64,000 nucleotides of DNA from Prevotella melaninogenica. Its GTDB lineage: Bacteria; Bacteroidota; Bacteroidia; Bacteroidales; Bacteroidaceae. Made by a program: the position numbers and the translations under genes. Shown piece after piece: positions 1 to 9,191 of the stretch. Numbering within the stretch: the first letter of the stretch is position 1; each line of letters opens with the position of its first letter. The notes beneath the pieces are model-generated. The model was not told where the DNA came from. It ran no database searches and saw nothing but the letters and a program-made list of their open reading frames with translations. The DNA lies in NCBI RefSeq assembly GCF_018127925.1, contig NZ_CP072347.1, positions 746,501 through 810,500 of the forward strand. Direction: 5' to 3'.

Positions 1-540
1 ATCAACAAAGCCGGGACGGATATCGGTGAAGTGGATGTTATGATGTTTACAAGCAGCGAGTTGTTCCAATGCTTGTAGATAGGTATTCTGCATCGCCTTT
101 GTCGCACTGTATGCAGGAGCAGGTCCGAGTCCTTTTGTTCCAGCGATAGAGGTGATACAAACGATGTGTCCACCTCCCTTATTGGCAAAATAGCGATAGG
201 CACAGCCAATCATTCGTGTGAAGCCAAGGGCGTTGGTTTCCATCGTCTTAAGTTCTATGTCAGCATTAAGACTTGGGTTTTGCCAACCGATTCCTGCGGC
301 ATGAAAATAGAGGTCGATGCCGTTCATACGTTCTATAAGTTGCAGTAAGGAAGTCTCTGCATCTTCGTTATTTACATCAATTTGGGCGGTGTAGACCCGC
401 TCTGGTGCCATAGCTTGCAAGTCTGTCAACTTGTCTATACGACGAGCAGCCACACCAACCGCCCATCCCTCTGCGATGAGCAGTCGTGCCACTTCATGTC
501 CGATACCGCTGCTGGCACCTACGACGATTGCTTTTTTCAT
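1..540 (-). CDS. SDR-family oxidoreductase (partial, 3' end outside window)
   Basis: The minus-strand frame opens with an ATG at 540 and runs off the left edge, giving 180 codons. The N-terminus carries the classical short-chain dehydrogenase nucleotide-binding motif GASSGIG at residues 8-14, and further on the catalytic YSATK (YxxxK) motif. It is therefore an NAD(P)-dependent oxidoreductase of the classical SDR type, probably cytosolic; the substrate cannot be read from the sequence. Its start codon overlaps the stop of the upstream 82-residue gene by 4 bp (ATGA), so the two are likely translationally coupled and transcribed from the TAnnTTTG promoter near 850. The family assignment is firm; the function is not. 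Confidence 0.88.
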   Translation of the reverse strand, partial: MKKAIVVGASSGIGHEVARLLIAEGWAVGVAARRIDKLTDLQAMAPERVYTAQIDVNNEDAETSLLQLIERMNGIDLYFHAAGIGWQNPSLNADIELKTMETNALGFTRMIGCAYRYFANKGGGHIVCITSIAGTKGLGPAPAYSATKAMQNTYLQALEQLAACKHHNIHFTDIRPGFVD

Positions 541-785
541 TTCAGTAAGTCCTTAGGTAAGAGTTCGTTGAGGCTATCTTCGCGAATAATCTTCGGTGCA
601 GCCTTGCCGGGAAGCACTAAAACTTTTTTGCCATTGCGGTAGATATGTAACTGTCGTGAACGAATCACCGCTGTTATCTCATCATTATTCTGCATCGCCT
701 GCCATATAGGATAGTAGACACCTTCTTCGTTAAAGAGCTTCTTCTGCAGGTGTGAACACATATTGGTAGTATCGAGTTCTATCAT
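537..785 (-). CDS. conserved-looking small protein, unknown function
   Basis: An 82-residue soluble protein with no signal peptide or membrane segment, charged and slightly basic. I do not recognise a domain. It is believable as a gene because it overlaps the SDR start by 4 bp, begins about 65 bp downstream of a good TAACTTTG -7 element (minus strand, 850-857), and fills the space between promoter and SDR gene. It may be a partner or accessory of the oxidoreductase, but that is only context. No frameshift is visible. Confidence 0.6.
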   Translation of the reverse strand: MIELDTTNMCSHLQKKLFNEEGVYYPIWQAMQNNDEITAVIRSRQLHIYRNGKKVLVLPGKAAPKIIREDSLNELLPKDLLK

Positions 786-849
786 TTCTTTCGTTAAATT
801 TGGATGTTATTACGTGGATACAATATCCGTTTCCTAATCTTACTTTCTG

Positions 850-857
850 CAAAGTTA
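850..857 (-). promoter_or_regulatory. -7 promoter element for the small-protein/SDR pair
   Basis: The minus strand reads TAACTTTG, an exact match to the Bacteroidetes -7 consensus TAnnTTTG, 65 bp upstream of the ATG at 785. Confidence 0.55.
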
Positions 858-970
858 GGAAAATAAAGCCGTATAACAAGCAATGAATTGAAAAATACGT
901 GTTTTGTGTAAGGATGTGTAGTTGTGGTTATTAGAATGTTTCCCTTTCTATATTAAGTTGTCAGAAAAGA

Positions 971-1009
971 AAAAGGTGCAAGCCACGTAATCCATTGGCT
1001 TACACCTTT
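971..1009 (-). terminator. Rho-independent terminator of tRNA-Ser
   Basis: On the minus strand, just behind the tRNA, a 13-bp stem (AAGGTGTAAGCCA paired with TGGCTTGCACCTT, one G-U) closes a roughly 10-nt loop and is followed by TTTTTCTTTTC. Confidence 0.75.
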
Positions 1010-1013
1010 CTTG

Positions 1014-1101
1014 CGGAAAGAGGGGGATTCGAACCCCCGATACCCTTTAGGGGTATACACGCTTTCCAGGCGTGCCTCTTCAACCACTCGAGCATCTTTC
1101 C
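1014..1101 (-). tRNA. tRNA-Ser (anticodon GGA)
   Basis: The reverse strand folds as an 88-nt class II tRNA. The acceptor stem GGAAAGA pairs with TCTTTCC, with discriminator G. The anticodon loop CTGGAAA gives anticodon GGA, reading UCC/UCU serine codons. A long variable arm (TATACCCCTAAAGGGTAT) and the T-arm GGGGGTTCGAATCCCCC are plain. CCA is not encoded. A terminator follows directly and a TATTTTTG promoter element lies about 50 bp upstream, so it is probably a single-gene transcript. Confidence 0.95.
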
Positions 1102-1150
1102 TTGTGAATCCTAACGTATATCGTCTATATGTTAGCCTCAAATTGGTTTG

Positions 1151-1158
1151 CAAAAATA
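1151..1158 (-). promoter_or_regulatory. -7 promoter element of tRNA-Ser
   Basis: The minus strand reads TATTTTTG (TAnnTTTG), 50 bp before the tRNA 5' end. Confidence 0.5.
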
Positions 1159-1474
1159 GAACATTAGTTTTACAATAATGCGGCAGTAAAGAGGATTTTA
1201 AGTTTCTTTAAAGTTTTAGGCGATTGTCTTCTTGCGATTCTTTTTTGAGCAAACCCCTATTTTGTTTGTGTATGAATTCCTATCATTAGTGCAAGAAAGG
1301 CTTTAACCCAAATCGGTCATTAGACCACAATACTTACAATTCTTGCTATGGTATGGTAAGAGTAAGTGAGTTAATATGGACTAAATAAGGAGGTTTAACA
1401 AGCGTAATAAGGGTAGTTGACCTTTGTATTCTATCTTTTTTCAGTGATTTATGGCCTAATTAAGGGAAAATGTT

Positions 1475-1482
1475 TATCTTTG
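1475..1482 (+). promoter_or_regulatory. -7 promoter element upstream of the cyclase-like/HTH gene
   Basis: TATCTTTG matches TAnnTTTG. The surrounding CCTAATT...GGAAAAT...TATCTTTGC resembles the pyrG promoter at 3076-3104. The four palindromes start 38 bp downstream, inside the predicted 5' untranslated region. Confidence 0.55.
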
Positions 1483-1519
1483 CGCAATAGGTATATCTGT
1501 AACTCTTCAGATGAATAAG

Positions 1520-1615
1520 CAAGTGAATACTTGTCTCAATACAAGTGAATCCGCTTGTAATAAGCCAAAACAAGTGAATACGCTTGCAATCCTATATAAC
1601 AAGTTAATAAGCTTG
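1520..1615. promoter_or_regulatory. array of four CAAG-N6/8-CTTG palindromes (candidate operators)
   Basis: Four imperfect palindromes lie between the promoter and the start codon at 1622: 1520-1533 (6-nt spacer), 1542-1557, 1571-1586 and 1600-1615 (8-nt spacers). Three have TGAAT after CAAG; the last has TTAAT. The last three start exactly 29 bp apart. The position suggests repressor or autoregulator binding sites, or an RNA leader of tandem hairpins; the downstream gene encodes a protein with a C-terminal HTH. Confidence 0.6.
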
Positions 1616-1621
1616 CAATAA

Positions 1622-2287
1622 ATGTTTAGTATTATGTATGCTGCTATATCTGCTGATATTGTCTCCTCAACGTCCCTGTCAAAGGATGCAATGATAGAAC
1701 TGACAGAGAAACTGAGAGGTGTCTTATGTCTTTTGGAAGATAGATATGAAGGATTTTGGGGTCGTATTGTTAGAGGAGATTCCATAGAATGTATTATGCC
1801 TAAGGCTGTCGATGCATTGGAAATTGCAATTCTTCTAAAAGCGTTTGTGAAATCGTTTACTCCCAAAGATGGTCAAGGTTTAAAGCAATTTCATAAGTAT
1901 GGGCTGAGAGTTGCCATTGGAATTGGGGAAATGAAGACGGTTGACAAAACGTTGGATATGCTTGACGGAGAGGCTATATATCGGTCGGGTAGAGAGCTTG
2001 ATAAACTTGTGGGGAGGTCAAAGTTCTCATTTGTTTTATCAATGGAGAATACTGAAAAAGAAACAGCATTGCAACTGATGGTCTCTCTTGTTAATCATCT
2101 ATTGAACAAGGCAACTGCTCGAAAGTGTCAAGTGCTTTGTGAGAGGATATTGGCAAAAGATTCTAACGAGGTGGCTCAACGTATGGGTATTTCGGTATCG
2201 GGAGTTAATCAGACTTTGAAAGATATAGGTTGGGATTTGATAGAACAGGTAATTGACTACTATCGCAAAATAACTACAAATATATGA
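1622..2287 (+). CDS. SatD-like protein: degenerate cyclase-like domain plus C-terminal HTH
   Basis: A 221-residue cytosolic protein. Residues about 5-130 follow the pattern of a class III nucleotide cyclase fold: ISADIVSST near the N-terminus, a GDS motif around residue 53, RVAIGIGE near 95 and an AIYRSGREL segment near 117. Enough catalytic positions look altered that enzymatic activity is doubtful. The C-terminal 45 residues (NEVAQRMGISVSGVNQTL) form a helix-turn-helix. This arrangement and the neighbouring DUF3307 gene recall SatD-family genes, but that name rests on memory of gene context. The stop overlaps the next start by 4 bp. The ATG at 1634 is an alternative start. Four palindromes sit directly upstream. 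Confidence 0.75.
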   Translation: MFSIMYAAISADIVSSTSLSKDAMIELTEKLRGVLCLLEDRYEGFWGRIVRGDSIECIMPKAVDALEIAILLKAFVKSFTPKDGQGLKQFHKYGLRVAIGIGEMKTVDKTLDMLDGEAIYRSGRELDKLVGRSKFSFVLSMENTEKETALQLMVSLVNHLLNKATARKCQVLCERILAKDSNEVAQRMGISVSGVNQTLKDIGWDLIEQVIDYYRKITTNI

Positions 2288-3048
2288 TATACTATTTAAC
2301 CTTAAATCTTATTATTGCTCATATTATTGCTGATTTCTATCTGCAGACAAACTCATTCTGTAGAATGAAGGCGAAGTTAGGTATCAAGGGAACTCAGTTG
2401 TGGATACACTCGATGTTTGTCGGAATCCTTTCATGGATAGTCGTTGGTGATATAAGGGGCTGGTGTCTCTCTCTTTTATTAGTACTCTCTCATTTCTTTA
2501 TAGACTGGTTGAAGCCTAAGGCAGAGCATAGGCTTCTGAAATGGCAGAAAGACTGTTCGTGGGTAGGTTTAACAATATTCCTTGTAGATCAGTTTCTTCA
2601 CGTTTTATGTATTCTGTTTTTGGCTGATTTGTGGTTCAATGCAAATTCAAATTGGACACAATGGGGATGGGTACTTGAGCTAATTTCTGACCATCCGTTA
2701 CGGGTAAAAACGTTCCTTGTGTTTCTATTGGTTGTAAAACCTGCTAATATCTTGATTCTCTTGATACTCAAAGCCTGTAACCTTAATATAGAAGTCAATG
2801 AAAAAGAAAAGAAAAACAACTTTCATGCAGGGCGGTTAATAGGTCTTTTGGAAAGATGTTTGATAGTTTTATTCGTTGTTCTTTCTCAGTATGAGGCAAT
2901 TGGATTTCTTATCGCTGCAAAGTCTATCTTACGTTTTAGTGAGGCTACGTCGGGCAGTGTCAAGTCTGAATATGTACTGACTGGCACGCTGTTATCCTTG
3001 ACGATAGCATTGTGTTTGGGACTTGTTGCAGTTAAATGGAATATTTGA
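2284..3048 (+). CDS. DUF3307 family integral membrane protein
   Basis: A 254-residue protein with about six or seven hydrophobic segments. The N-terminal segment contains the DUF3307-like signature IIAHIIADFYLQTN, with a second histidine segment (LSHFFIDWLKP) near residue 80, so several conserved His/Asp residues lie at membrane edges. The function of the family is unknown. It overlaps the upstream HTH gene by 4 bp (ATGA) and must be co-expressed with it, so the two likely act as a sensor/regulator pair with a membrane component. No terminator is visible before the pyrG promoter at 3095. Confidence 0.8.
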   Translation: MIYYLTLNLIIAHIIADFYLQTNSFCRMKAKLGIKGTQLWIHSMFVGILSWIVVGDIRGWCLSLLLVLSHFFIDWLKPKAEHRLLKWQKDCSWVGLTIFLVDQFLHVLCILFLADLWFNANSNWTQWGWVLELISDHPLRVKTFLVFLLVVKPANILILLILKACNLNIEVNEKEKKNNFHAGRLIGLLERCLIVLFVVLSQYEAIGFLIAAKSILRFSEATSGSVKSEYVLTGTLLSLTIALCLGLVAVKWNI

Positions 3049-3094
3049 TGCTATTTTTATTACTTAATATCCTGCCTAATTCATGGAAAATTAG

Positions 3095-3102
3095 TATCTT
3101 TG
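3095..3102 (+). promoter_or_regulatory. -7 promoter element of the pyrG operon
   Basis: TATCTTTG, 62 bp upstream of the GTG start of pyrG. Confidence 0.6.
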
Positions 3103-3136
3103 CACTTTAGTTTAGAACCAACGATTTTCGTTTTAG

Positions 3137-4774
<1,638 letters not shown>

Positions 4775-6706
4775 ATGGATAAAAGAACTATCACAGGGTT
4801 TGTACTTATCGCCCTGATTCTCTTTGGTTTCGCTTGGTGGCAGCAGCCATCAGATGAACAAATTGCACAGCAGAGAGCTGAATTTGTAAAGGATTCTATC
4901 GCTGCAGCCAAGAAAGCACAGACTGCGAAACTTGCTGCTGAGAAGCAGGCACAGCAGAAAGCTGCGCAGGCTACTGATACAACAGCTCTATTCCATGCTG
5001 CTTTGAATGGTAAGGCGCAGGATATTATATTGAAGAATAGTAAGGTTGAGCTGACTTTGAGCACCAAGGGTGGTGTTGTAAAGAAGGCTGTTATCAAGAA
5101 CTATATTGGTCATAATATAGCTGTTAAGGATGGTTCACAGGACCAGAAGGATGTTACTTTGTTTAGTGGTGACGACCAGAGCCTTAACTTTATGTTGGCT
5201 GCAAAGAATAGTAATATTGAAACAAAAGACCTTATCTTCACTCCTTCAAACGTGACAGATTCTACTGTTACGCTGACTGCTGTGGCAGGAGCGGGTAAGA
5301 CACTTACCTTGAACTATACACTTGGTAAGGACTACTTGCTCAATATGTCTTTGCAGGCAGAGGGTATGGGTGGACTCTTCGCTCCAAATTATAACCAGAT
5401 GGATATCAACTGGCAGGAGCGTTGTAAGCAGCAGGAACGTGGTTTTACATTTGAGAACCGTTACGCAACACTTACCTATAAGAAGCATGATGGGGGTACA
5501 GATTACTTGAGTGAGACTTCTGAAAAGGAAGAGACAACAGAGGACCCAATGGACTGGGTAGCTTTCAAAAACCAGTTCTTCTCTGCTGTGATGATTGCAA
5601 AGGATAACTTTGCAGCAGGTGCAAAACTTAAGAGTACGCCACTTGAGAAGTCTTCTCATTACCTTAAGCACTATGAGGCTAACATGAAGGCTGGCTTTGA
5701 TCCAACGGGTAAGCGCCCTTCAGAGTTCGAATTCTACTTTGGTCCTAATGACTTCCGTCTGCTTCAGTCTGTTGAAACAGAGAGTAAGTTTGCAAAGGAA
5801 CTTGATATGGAACGCCTCGTATATCTTGGTTGGCCATTGTTCCGCATTATCAACCGTTGGTTTACTCTGTATGTATTCGATTGGTTGAGTAAGGTGTTCC
5901 CAATGGGAGTTGTACTGATTCTCATTACTTTATTATTAAAGCTTATTACCTTCCCAATGGTGAAGAAGAGCTATATGAGCTCTGCTAAGATGCGTGTGTT
6001 GAAACCAAAGTTGGATGAAGCAACGAAGCAATTCAATAAGCCAGAAGACCAGATGCAGAAGCAACAGGCTATGATGCAGAAGTATTCAGAGTATGGAGTG
6101 AGTCCTTTGTCAGGCTGTCTTCCTATGTTGATACAGATGCCTATCTGGATTGCGATGTTCAACTTCGTACCGAATGCTATCCAACTTCGTGGTCAGAGTT
6201 TCCTTTGGATGCATGACCTCAGCACTTTCGATCCAATCTTCTCATGGGATCATGACGTTTGGCTCGTTGGTGACCATATCTCATTGACCTGTATCCTCTT
6301 CTGTGGTGCTAACTTGCTTTACACATGGTTTACCATGCAGCAGCAGAAGGACCAGATGGTAGGACAGCAGGCTGATCAGATGAAGATGATGCAGTGGATG
6401 ATGTTTGGTATGCCATTGTTCTTCTTCTTCATGTTCAATGACTATTCATCAGGTCTGAACTTCTACTACTTTATATCTCTCTTCTTCTCAGCTGCTATCA
6501 TGTGGGCATTGCGCAAGACAACCAATGAGGAGAAACTTCTCTCAATCCTTGAAGTACGTCGTGAAGAGCGAAAGAACAACCCTAAGAACAATATGGGAAG
6601 TGGACTCTTCGCTCGTATGCAGGCTTTACAGGAGTTACAGAAGCAGCAGCAAGAAGAACTTCGACGCAAGCAAGATGAGCTAAATAAGAAAAAGAAAGGT
6701 CTATAA
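4775..6706 (+). CDS. yidC: membrane protein insertase YidC
   Basis: A 643-residue inner-membrane insertase and chaperone. It has an N-terminal anchor (residues 7-21), an Ala/Gln/Lys-rich stretch, a large periplasmic P1 domain (about 75-345) and the conserved C-terminal insertase core with transmembrane segments from about 375 on. The core includes the cytoplasmic SYMSSAKMRVLKPKL helical region and the SPLSGCLPMLIQMPIWIAMF segment. Lysine 389 seems to sit where proteobacterial YidC has its groove arginine. The C-terminus is a long Lys/Gln/Glu-rich tail that could contact ribosomes. The start abuts the pyrG stop with no gap, and the S9 peptidase follows after 2 nt. Confidence 0.97.
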   Translation: MDKRTITGFVLIALILFGFAWWQQPSDEQIAQQRAEFVKDSIAAAKKAQTAKLAAEKQAQQKAAQATDTTALFHAALNGKAQDIILKNSKVELTLSTKGGVVKKAVIKNYIGHNIAVKDGSQDQKDVTLFSGDDQSLNFMLAAKNSNIETKDLIFTPSNVTDSTVTLTAVAGAGKTLTLNYTLGKDYLLNMSLQAEGMGGLFAPNYNQMDINWQERCKQQERGFTFENRYATLTYKKHDGGTDYLSETSEKEETTEDPMDWVAFKNQFFSAVMIAKDNFAAGAKLKSTPLEKSSHYLKHYEANMKAGFDPTGKRPSEFEFYFGPNDFRLLQSVETESKFAKELDMERLVYLGWPLFRIINRWFTLYVFDWLSKVFPMGVVLILITLLLKLITFPMVKKSYMSSAKMRVLKPKLDEATKQFNKPEDQMQKQQAMMQKYSEYGVSPLSGCLPMLIQMPIWIAMFNFVPNAIQLRGQSFLWMHDLSTFDPIFSWDHDVWLVGDHISLTCILFCGANLLYTWFTMQQQKDQMVGQQADQMKMMQWMMFGMPLFFFFMFNDYSSGLNFYYFISLFFSAAIMWALRKTTNEEKLLSILEVRREERKNNPKNNMGSGLFARMQALQELQKQQQEELRRKQDELNKKKKGL

Positions 6707-6708
6707 CT

Positions 6709-8868
6709 ATGAACAAAAACTTAACCATGGCAATGACTGCGGCTCTGATGATGAGTGGTAGCGTTGCACAAGCACAGGATGTGAACATCGGACGTAACAA
6801 CATCACGCTTACAAGTGACCTCATGACTCCTGAGACACTTTGGGCTATGGGACGTATCGGTGCTGCACAAGCCTCACCTGATGGCAAGAAGATTGTCTAC
6901 CAGGTGGGTTATTACAGTGTCAAAGAAAACAAAGGACACCAGGTACTACGCGTGATGGATGCCGATGGTAAGAACGACCGTCTGCTGACTACCTCTGCAA
7001 AGAGTGAGGGTGATGCAGCATGGCTCGACAACAACACCTTGGCATTCCTTACAGGTGGACAACTGTGGACAATGAATGCAGACGGTACTAACCGTAAGCA
7101 GTTGACACATTCGGATATCGACATCGAAGGTTTCCGATTCTCTCTGGACCGTAAGCGTGTTGTTCTCATCAAGAGCATCCCTTACTATGGCACTATCAAG
7201 CAGAACCCAAGCGACTTGCCAAAGGCTACGGGTATGGTCATCACCGATATGAACTATCGTCATTGGGACCATTACGTTACAACAAATGCACATCCTTTTG
7301 TGGCAGATGTAACTGTTGAGGGTGTTGGTGCGGGTGTTGATGTACTCGAAGGTGAACCTTATGAGAGTCCGTTGGCACCATTCGGTGGTATCGAGCAGAT
7401 TGATTGGAGCAAAGACTCTAAACTTATTGCTTATACCTGCCGTAAGAAGGAAGGTACACAGTATGCTATCTCTACCGATGCCGACATATATATATATAAT
7501 GTGGAGACTCGCCAAACAAAGAATCTCTGCAAGCCAGCCGACTATGTTGAGCCAAAGATTGATGCTACAAAGAGTATGCGCAATCAGGCTGTAAATCATC
7601 AGGCTGGCGATATGAATGTAGGTTACGATGTTAACCCTAAGTTCTCACCTGACGGCAAGTACATTGCATGGCAGAGTATGAAGAACAATGGTTATGAGAG
7701 TGACCGCAACCGCCTCTGTGTCTATGAATTGGCAACAGGCAAGAAGACATACGTTGCTGAAAACTTTGATTCAAATGTAGACGACTACACATGGAGCCTT
7801 AATTCAAAGGACCTTTATTTCATTGGTGTATGGCATGCAACGGTGAACGTCTATCAGACGAATCTTAAGGGCGAAGTGAAGCAGCTGACAGAAGGCGATC
7901 ATAACTATGTAAGTATCTCACTCCTTGGTGATAAGAAGTTGCTTGCTATCCGTCAGAGCATCTCTCAAGCTAATGAAATCTTCGCTATAACTCCTGCTAA
8001 GAAGGAGAAAGCAAGCGTTCAGACACAGCTCAGCTTTGAGAATAAGCACATCTATGACCAGTTAGCTTTGGGTGATGTAAAGTCTCGTTGGGTAAAGACA
8101 ACTGATGGTAAGGAAATGATGGAATGGGTAATTACTCCTCCACACTTCGATCCAAATAAGAAATATCCTACATTGCTCTTCTGTGAAGGCGGACCACAAA
8201 GTCCTGTTTCTCAGTTCTGGAGTTATCGTTGGAACTTCCAGATTATGGCAGCCAATGGCTATGTCATCATTGCGCCAAACCGTCGTGGCTTGCCAGGCTT
8301 TGGTAGCGCATGGAACGAGGAAGTTAGTACCGACTGGACTGGTCAGTGTATGAACGACTACCTCTCTGCGATTGACGATGCAGCTAACAATCTACCATTT
8401 GTTGACAAAGACCGCTTAGGCGCTGTTGGTGCTTCATTTGGTGGTTTCTCTGTTTATTATCTTGCTGGAATTCACAACAAGCGCTTCAAGTGTTTCATCT
8501 CTCATGATGGTGCTTTCAATCTTGAGAGTATGTACACAGATACAGAGGAGGCTTGGTTCAGCAACTGGGAGTATGACGATGCATATTGGAATAAGGACAA
8601 GAGCGAAGCTGCAAAGCGTACTTACGCAAACAGTCCTCATTTGAATGTTGATAAGTGGGATACTCCAATCCTTTGTATCCACGGCGAGAAAGACTATCGT
8701 ATTAATGCTAATCAAGGAATGGGTGCTTTCAATGCAGCTCGTCTGCGTGGTATCCCTGCTGAGTTACTTCTCTATCCTGATGAGAACCACTGGGTATTGA
8801 AACCACAAAACAGTGTTCTCTGGCAGCGTACATTCTTTAATTGGCTCGACCGCTGGCTGAAGAAGTAG
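6709..8868 (+). CDS. S9-family serine peptidase, dipeptidyl-peptidase 5-like
   Basis: A 719-residue secreted peptidase. It has an N-terminal signal peptide (residues 1-22, ending in AQA), a beta-propeller-like region of repeated WS/SPDGK segments (about 40-450) and a C-terminal alpha/beta-hydrolase domain. The triad is visible: Ser576 in GASFGG, Asp662 in HGEKDYRI and His694 in ENHWV. These features and the length fit the S9C/DPP5 group, which in asaccharolytic oral Bacteroidales removes dipeptides in the periplasm. It follows yidC by 2 nt, unusual company for a housekeeping operon. Downstream, past a 61-bp tandem repeat, lies an MFS transporter that could import the released dipeptides. Family firm, exact specificity uncertain. 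Confidence 0.9.
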   Translation: MNKNLTMAMTAALMMSGSVAQAQDVNIGRNNITLTSDLMTPETLWAMGRIGAAQASPDGKKIVYQVGYYSVKENKGHQVLRVMDADGKNDRLLTTSAKSEGDAAWLDNNTLAFLTGGQLWTMNADGTNRKQLTHSDIDIEGFRFSLDRKRVVLIKSIPYYGTIKQNPSDLPKATGMVITDMNYRHWDHYVTTNAHPFVADVTVEGVGAGVDVLEGEPYESPLAPFGGIEQIDWSKDSKLIAYTCRKKEGTQYAISTDADIYIYNVETRQTKNLCKPADYVEPKIDATKSMRNQAVNHQAGDMNVGYDVNPKFSPDGKYIAWQSMKNNGYESDRNRLCVYELATGKKTYVAENFDSNVDDYTWSLNSKDLYFIGVWHATVNVYQTNLKGEVKQLTEGDHNYVSISLLGDKKLLAIRQSISQANEIFAITPAKKEKASVQTQLSFENKHIYDQLALGDVKSRWVKTTDGKEMMEWVITPPHFDPNKKYPTLLFCEGGPQSPVSQFWSYRWNFQIMAANGYVIIAPNRRGLPGFGSAWNEEVSTDWTGQCMNDYLSAIDDAANNLPFVDKDRLGAVGASFGGFSVYYLAGIHNKRFKCFISHDGAFNLESMYTDTEEAWFSNWEYDDAYWNKDKSEAAKRTYANSPHLNVDKWDTPILCIHGEKDYRINANQGMGAFNAARLRGIPAELLLYPDENHWVLKPQNSVLWQRTFFNWLDRWLKK

Positions 8869-8900
8869 GTGATTAGTAGACAAGTGAACGAGTTTACAAG

Positions 8901-9083
8901 TCAACAAGTTGTTTGATAGTATTAACTCGTTTACTTGTCAACTTGTTAACTCGTCAACAAGTCAACAAGTTGCTTGATGGTATTAACTCGTTTACTTGTT
9001 AACTTGTAAACTCGTCAACAGGTAGACAAGTTGCTTGATAGTATTAACTCGTTTACTTGTCAACTTGTAAACTCGTCAACTTG
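8901..9083. repeat. 61-bp tandem repeat, three units, rich in CAACTTGT/ACAAGTTG half-sites
   Basis: Units begin at 8901, 8962 and 9023. Each reads through CAACAAGTTG, TTGAT, GTATTAACTCGTTTACTTGT and AACTTGT-AACTCGT, with a few substitutions between units. Degenerate pieces of the same words continue both ways, from 8875 to about 9178. The words are self-complementary, so many hairpins are possible. It fills the whole gap between peptidase and transporter. Confidence 0.85.
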
Positions 9084-9191
9084 TAAACTTATCAACTCAT
9101 TCACTTTTAACTTATAATCTAACAAATAACCTGTTTACTTGTTCACTTGTCAACTCGTCAACATGTAAACTTGTTAACTAATAAATTCATC

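Noticed and set aside
953-1153. 66-codon minus-strand frame
   Set aside because: It overlaps tRNA-Ser and its terminator; the tRNA explains the sequence.
8901-9083. CRISPR-like array between peptidase and transporter
   Set aside because: The 61-bp units abut without unique spacers and no cas gene is present.
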